Shown piece by piece: positions 60,585 to 64,000 of a stretch of DNA of 64,000 bases (positions are counted from its first letter, which is position 1; every line of letters begins with the position of its first letter). Where the stretch lies: NCBI RefSeq assembly GCF_030056735.1, contig NZ_JASHKN010000005.1, positions 100,023 to 164,022 of the forward strand. Reading direction: 5' to 3'. Both the position numbers and the translations under genes were made by a program. The notes below the pieces were generated by a model. The model was not told the DNA's origin, did no database searches, and worked only from the letters and a program-made list of their open reading frames with translations. The DNA is from Rhodococcus sp. IEGM 1409 (lineage in GTDB: Bacteria; Actinomycetota; Actinomycetes; Mycobacteriales; Mycobacteriaceae).

Positions 60585-60587
60585 GTT
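60568..60587. promoter_or_regulatory. Palindromic operator-like site at attR / attB
   Basis: AACCTACG, spacer CAAC, CGTAGGTT: perfect 8-bp arms. It lies 45 bp before the acyltransferase ATG. TetR-type regulators of lipid genes often use palindromes of this size, so it is a plausible host operator. The phage core carries the left half, so integration keeps the site whole at attR. Confidence 0.6.
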
Positions 60588-60631
60588 GTGTATCGTTTGT
60601 CCAAGGGGCACTTCTCCAGCGAGGGCGGGTC

Positions 60632-61369
60632 ATGGGCAATCCTGAAGTTTCACTCGACAATTACGAGGCTGTGTACGAGTACTACCGCAGCCATCAACAG
60701 AACCGGTTGATGGCGAAGCTCGCCTATGCCGCTCTGGCGCTGAAATACCGCCCGCGGGTGAGGTACGCGCCGGGGGCGGAAGCTGCGCTGAAGACTCTGC
60801 TCGAACGCAAGACGCAATTGGTCGTGGCAGTCAATCATCTGACGGAGAGCGACCAATTCACGCTCGCCGCGACCGCGTGGTGTACTCCGTTGCGGCGAGT
60901 GATCGGGCGGACCAGGGTCCTCGCCAAAGACGAACTCTTCGTTGATCCTTCGCAGCGCAAGAAGGTCGACATGATGGGCAGCATTCCGGTTTTTCGCAGC
61001 AAGAACTACGGCCTTCGCGCTGTCTCGGATGCCGGCCGCGTGATGATGGACGTCGCGGCCGAGCGTCTGGGCAATGGGGATTGTCTGGCGATTTTCCCGG
61101 AGGGGACGTGCAATACCGAGGATCCGGCGCGGCTGCAGCACGTCAACAGCGGTATCGGTCACATCGTCGCCCGAGCCGAGAAGTTGGGGTGCTCGCCGGC
61201 CTTGGTGTCGATCGGCATCAACTACGGCCCGGTGACCGGCGACGTCAAGGCTGCGAGCGTCTTTGTCGGAATGCCAGTGACCGAACTTCCCGGCAAGCCG
61301 ATGGATATCGCCCGAACTGTGCAGGCTGACTTGCAGTTGGCAGTGGACGGGGCGGTTGCCGGGTACTGA
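60632..61369 (+). CDS. PlsC-like 1-acylglycerol-3-phosphate acyltransferase family protein
   Basis: A 245-residue acyltransferase with motif I NHLTESD (HX4D, near residues 68-74) and motif III IFPEGTCN, placing it in the PlsC superfamily that moves acyl chains onto glycerol phosphates or similar acceptors. A PlsC-type fold is clear; the acceptor is not. GAGGGCGG precedes the ATG. It is the host gene on the right of the prophage and lies under the palindromic site. Confidence 0.87.
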   Translation: MGNPEVSLDNYEAVYEYYRSHQQNRLMAKLAYAALALKYRPRVRYAPGAEAALKTLLERKTQLVVAVNHLTESDQFTLAATAWCTPLRRVIGRTRVLAKDELFVDPSQRKKVDMMGSIPVFRSKNYGLRAVSDAGRVMMDVAAERLGNGDCLAIFPEGTCNTEDPARLQHVNSGIGHIVARAEKLGCSPALVSIGINYGPVTGDVKAASVFVGMPVTELPGKPMDIARTVQADLQLAVDGAVAGY

Positions 61370-61377
61370 CATGGCGG

Positions 61378-61422
61378 TGTCAATTTTGGTTGACAACAAC
61401 AAGTTGTCAATCTAAATTGACA
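61378..61422 (+). promoter_or_regulatory. Promoter with two nested palindromes
   Basis: TTGACA (61390-61395), 17 bp, TAAATT (61413-61418): near-consensus. Two inverted repeats enclose it: TTGACAAC/GTTGTCAA (61390-61410) and, outside, TGTCAATTT/AAATTGACA (61378-61422). Transcription would start at about the ATG (61425), so the mRNA may be leaderless. The palindromes suggest tight repression, possibly by the encoded HTH protein. Confidence 0.78.
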
Positions 61423-61424
61423 AT

Positions 61425-61676
61425 ATGACCGAAGCAACCTCTCTCGCCGCTGCCGCCGGCAGCCCGGATCCCGCCGAGGGATTGCGTGCCGTTCGAGCGC
61501 TGCGACGTCTACTCGAAAAACTCGAGGCCATTCAGGTCGCCAATGCGCGTCGTCATGGATGGTCCTGGCAGGCAATCGCGGAAACCCTCGAGGTCAGCCG
61601 TCAAGCCGTCCACAAGAAATATGCGTCCGCGCAATCGGAATCGATGCTGCGTTCACTGCGCGAGAAGGGCAGGTAA
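61425..61676 (+). CDS. HTH regulator next to the Clp N-domain gene
   Basis: An 83-residue protein with a helix-turn-helix WQAIAETLEVSRQAVHKKYA near residues 49-68, preceded by an Ala/Glu-rich helix. It directly precedes and is 5 bp from the Clp-N-like gene, so the pair is co-transcribed. It probably binds the nested palindromes upstream; inferred, not shown. Confidence 0.78.
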   Translation: MTEATSLAAAAGSPDPAEGLRAVRALRRLLEKLEAIQVANARRHGWSWQAIAETLEVSRQAVHKKYASAQSESMLRSLREKGR

Positions 61677-61681
61677 GTGCC

Positions 61682-62248
61682 ATGTTCGAAAGGTTCTCAG
61701 CGCAGGCGAGGGGAGTCGTCGTCGATGCTGTCGCCGGCTCCGGTCCTGTCACGCCGATGGAACTTTTGACCGCCCTGGTCACAGTTGATCGGGGCATCGC
61801 CACCGAGGTGCTCACCGAGTCGGGTGTCACGCTCGATGCGATCCGCCACGCCGGCACCGGCTCGAACGAAGGTAGCTCGAACAATCTCGACGACGACGCC
61901 GAGATACTCAAGTCGATCGGCATCGATCTCGATGCGGTTCGGGAAAGTCTCGAGCAGTCCTTCGGTGAAGGTGTGCTGGACGAGACTCCAGTGCCGGACG
62001 GCGTCGATACTTCTCGTAAGAGCCGATTCGGGTTCCCGCGTTCACGATTCGAGAAGGACTCCAAGAAGGTGCTGGAACTCTCGCTTCGTGAAGCGCTCGC
62101 GCACAAGGACAATCGCATCGGCGCCGAACACATCCTGCTCGGCATCCTGCGTGTCGCTGACGGACCCACCCGTGAGGCCCTCGAAACGCAGGTCACGATG
62201 TCGGTGATCCGTGAGCGGTTGGAAGCGAAGATGAATCGCGCCGCCTAG
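61682..62248 (+). CDS. Clp N-terminal-domain protein
   Basis: A 188-residue protein with Clp N-type repeats: FERFSAQARGVVVDAV ... TPMELLTALV at the start and SKKVLELSLREALAHKDNRIGAEHILLGILR in the second half. It has no ATPase module, so it could be a ClpC adaptor, decoy or substrate-binding protein. The paired HTH gene suggests stress control. Confidence 0.8.
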   Translation: MFERFSAQARGVVVDAVAGSGPVTPMELLTALVTVDRGIATEVLTESGVTLDAIRHAGTGSNEGSSNNLDDDAEILKSIGIDLDAVRESLEQSFGEGVLDETPVPDGVDTSRKSRFGFPRSRFEKDSKKVLELSLREALAHKDNRIGAEHILLGILRVADGPTREALETQVTMSVIRERLEAKMNRAA

Positions 62249-62297
62249 ATTCGGCACGGCTCCGCATGCACGGGACGAGATGTGCCAGCATTCAGAC

Positions 62298-62678
62298 ATG
62301 ACATTTCTGGCACGTCTCATCATCAACGGCATAGCCATCTGGCTGGCGTCGGCGTGGGTCACCGGCATCACGATCGCCAACCACGACAACGGCACCTGGG
62401 GCACGGTTCTCGTGATCGCGGTGATCGCCCTGATCTTCACGGTGGTCAATGCCTTCATCAAGCCGGTAGTGCAGCTTCTCTCGCTACCGCTGCTCATCCT
62501 GACGCTCGGACTGTTCACGCTCGTGATCAACGCCCTGATGCTGATGCTGACGGCGTGGATCTCGTCCGGAACGTCCTACGGCTTGACGGTCGACGGCTTC
62601 TGGACGGCAGTCTGGGGCGCGCTGATCATTTCGATCGTGAACTTCCTGCTCAGCGCGTTCGTCCCCGACAGCCGTTGA
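62298..62678 (+). CDS. Phage-holin-like family IV small membrane protein (YvlD-type)
   Basis: A 126-residue protein with four hydrophobic segments (RLIINGIAIWLASAWVTGI and VLVIAVIALIFTVVNAFIKP, then LPLLILTLGLFTLVINALML), matching the YvlD/holin-superfamily-IV family of bacterial chromosomal proteins. Despite the name it is a host gene. Start at 62298 (MTFLAR); 6 upstream codons are possible. Confidence 0.8.
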   Translation: MTFLARLIINGIAIWLASAWVTGITIANHDNGTWGTVLVIAVIALIFTVVNAFIKPVVQLLSLPLLILTLGLFTLVINALMLMLTAWISSGTSYGLTVDGFWTAVWGALIISIVNFLLSAFVPDSR

Positions 62679-62690
62679 GCGCGTCGACGT

Positions 62691-63560
62691 TCAGGCGAGA
62701 CTGAGCGCAACTGCGGTCGCGGCACCCCAGACGAGCATGGCGAGTCCGGTGTCGCGCAGCGCGGGGATCAGAGCCATTCCCTGGCCGCCTGAACGCAGCG
62801 GGGCGTTGGCTCGGATTGCCAGTGGCAACGCGAGCAATCCGAGCAACGCCCACGGAGTACGTAGGATCAGCATCAGGGTCGCGACGAACGGAACGGCCAG
62901 CAGGATCACGTGCAGCGTGCGGGTCTTCGCGTCGCCGAGCCGTACTGCGAGAGTGATCTTTCCGGACTCGGTGTCGGTCGGGATGTCTCGAAGATTGTTG
63001 GCAACGAGCACCGCGCTCGAGAACGAACCGATGGCGATCGCTCCGGCCAGCCCGGCCAGATCCACCCGCTCGGCCTGCACGAACTGAGTTCCCAGCACTG
63101 CGATCAGCCCGAAGAAGATGAAAACGGCGATCTCGCCGAACCCGCTGTATCCGTACGGCTTCTTGCCGCCGGTGTAGAACCAGGCACCGATGATGCAGAA
63201 CACGCCGACCGCGACCAGCCACCAGGCTGTGGTCGCCGCCAGAACGAACCCGGCTACCGCGGCAACGGTGAAGCAGCCGATCGCTGCGGCCTTCACAGCT
63301 CCGGGACTGACCAACTTCGATCCGACCAAGCGCAGCGGCCCGACGCGGTCGTCGTCCGTTCCGCGGATTCCGTCGGAGTAATCGTTCGCGAAGTTCACCC
63401 CGACGATCAAGGCCAAGGAGACGACCAGTGCCAGGAGCGCCTTCCACCACACTGCGAGGTCCAGGGACGCTGCGGCTCCGGTGCCGACCAGCACGGGCGC
63501 AATCGCGTTCGGGAGTGTGCGCGGCCTCGCGCCTTCGATCCATTGAGCAGCTGTTGCCAT
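62691..63560 (-). CDS. menA: 1,4-dihydroxy-2-naphthoate polyprenyltransferase
   Basis: A 289-residue UbiA-family membrane prenyltransferase in menaquinone synthesis. The two Asp-rich motifs are clear: [12 protein letters not shown] (near 56-67) and [14 protein letters not shown] (near 187-200). Eight or nine hydrophobic segments follow the usual pattern. It is convergent with the YvlD-type gene, 13 bp apart. Confidence 0.93.
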   Translation of the reverse strand: MATAAQWIEGARPRTLPNAIAPVLVGTGAAASLDLAVWWKALLALVVSLALIVGVNFANDYSDGIRGTDDDRVGPLRLVGSKLVSPGAVKAAAIGCFTVAAVAGFVLAATTAWWLVAVGVFCIIGAWFYTGGKKPYGYSGFGEIAVFIFFGLIAVLGTQFVQAERVDLAGLAGAIAIGSFSSAVLVANNLRDIPTDTESGKITLAVRLGDAKTRTLHVILLAVPFVATLMLILRTPWALLGLLALPLAIRANAPLRSGGQGMALIPALRDTGLAMLVWGAATAVALSLA

Positions 63561-63597
63561 ACAACGATCTTTGCACTGTGCAATACGATCGAACGCG

Positions 63598-64000
63598 GTG
63601 GATCAGTACATGACTCGAGACGTGAGTGAGCGCGCCAGGTACGCGCAGTCGGGCGAAGACCTGGCTGACATTGCCTTGCTCGGACCCGTTTCGACCAAAG
63701 TGGGCGATCGACTGGTTCCGCTGCCGGGTCCGCGAGCTCGAACTCTGCTGGTTGCGCTGGCTCGCAATCCGGGTGAGCCACGTACCGCGCAGAGCCTGAT
63801 CGACGACGTCTGGGGGCTGGAGCCGCCGCGCTCACCGATGAACGCCCTCCACACTCAGGTCTCGCGCCTGCGATCTGTACTCCCGGACGGGGCCCTCGAG
63901 GTCACGGCGGCCGGCTACCGGCTCACTCTCGCCAGGGCACGCGTCGACCTGGCCCGGGCAGCGGACGCGGCCCGTCGTCTGCGCGCCGGCGGCGCTGACG
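63598..64000 (+). CDS. SARP/BTAD-type transcriptional regulator, 5' part
   Basis: An open frame from the GTG at 63598 (ATG at 63610 also in frame) to the window end, at least 134 residues. It begins with an OmpR/PhoB-type winged helix: [48 protein letters not shown], and a GYRLTL wing. This is the start seen in SARP and AfsR-type regulators, whose BTAD and NTPase domains would lie beyond the window. Divergent from menA. Confidence 0.78.
   Translation, partial: MDQYMTRDVSERARYAQSGEDLADIALLGPVSTKVGDRLVPLPGPRARTLLVALARNPGEPRTAQSLIDDVWGLEPPRSPMNALHTQVSRLRSVLPDGALEVTAAGYRLTLARARVDLARAADAARRLRAGGAD

Noticed and set aside
62298-62678. Holin-family hit as evidence that the prophage extends past 60.6 kb
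   Set aside because: The YvlD/holin-IV family is a normal chromosomal family; the gene lies among host genes next to menA and beyond attR.

Overview
The window looks like a high-GC actinobacterial chromosome of the Rhodococcus/Mycobacterium order, most likely Rhodococcus. The host genes on both sides keep the gene order hemL, histidine phosphatase, TlpA-like protein, ccdA, resB, ccsB and, further on, menA, which is familiar from mycobacterial genomes. A temperate siphovirus prophage of about 47 kb (13519-60580) interrupts it. No database search was run: product names come from motifs and gene order visible in the sequence.

Host left flank (1-13518): a C/G homopolymer tract, an acyl-CoA oxidase/dehydrogenase-like gene, a small lipoprotein, then a tightly packed plus-strand run for haem precursor synthesis (hemL) and system II cytochrome c maturation (TlpA/ResA, CcdA, ResB, CcsB). 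After it come a proline-rich MinD/ParA-like ATPase, a small membrane protein, a BldC-type regulator, a DUF4229 membrane protein, a cysteine synthase-fold enzyme (Cds1-like) and a GNAT acetyltransferase.

Prophage left arm (13519-18560, plus strand): attL, tyrosine integrase, a winged-helix replication-initiator-like protein, a DUF2637 protein, an Ltp-like superinfection-exclusion candidate and several small membrane or HTH proteins. A leftward three-gene cassette bounded by terminators (18558-19788) looks like lysogen cargo.

Prophage late region (19927-46094, minus strand, transcribed right to left): HNH nuclease, a second degenerate terminase-like ATPase, small and large terminase, portal, ClpP-type protease with an internal scaffold start, decoration protein, major capsid, connectors, tail terminator, Ig-tailed major tail protein, chaperone-like pair, a 1822-residue tape measure with two wall-hydrolase domains, baseplate proteins, lysis genes and tail fibres.

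Prophage early region (46707-60146, minus strand): a Cro-like gene heads a very compact operon of mostly tiny overlapping genes. It also carries a RecE-like nuclease, an SbcC/RecF-like ATPase, a replication-initiation protein whose gene contains four exact-period 36-bp repeats, a RuvC-like resolvase and two DUF4326 paralogues.

The most interesting point is the immunity switch. The repressor gene (60276, plus strand) runs straight into attR and takes its stop codon from host DNA. Joining the two prophage ends at the 14-bp common core makes the repressor 34 residues longer (102 to 136) and ends it in an ATGA overlap with the integrase start. This is the architecture of integration-dependent immunity known from some mycobacteriophages. 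The inferred attB is not a tRNA but a palindromic, operator-like site between divergent GNAT and PlsC-type acyltransferase genes.

Host right flank (60581-64000): PlsC-like acyltransferase, an HTH regulator with nested operator palindromes, a Clp N-domain protein, a small membrane protein, menA and the start of a SARP/BTAD-type regulator that runs off the window.
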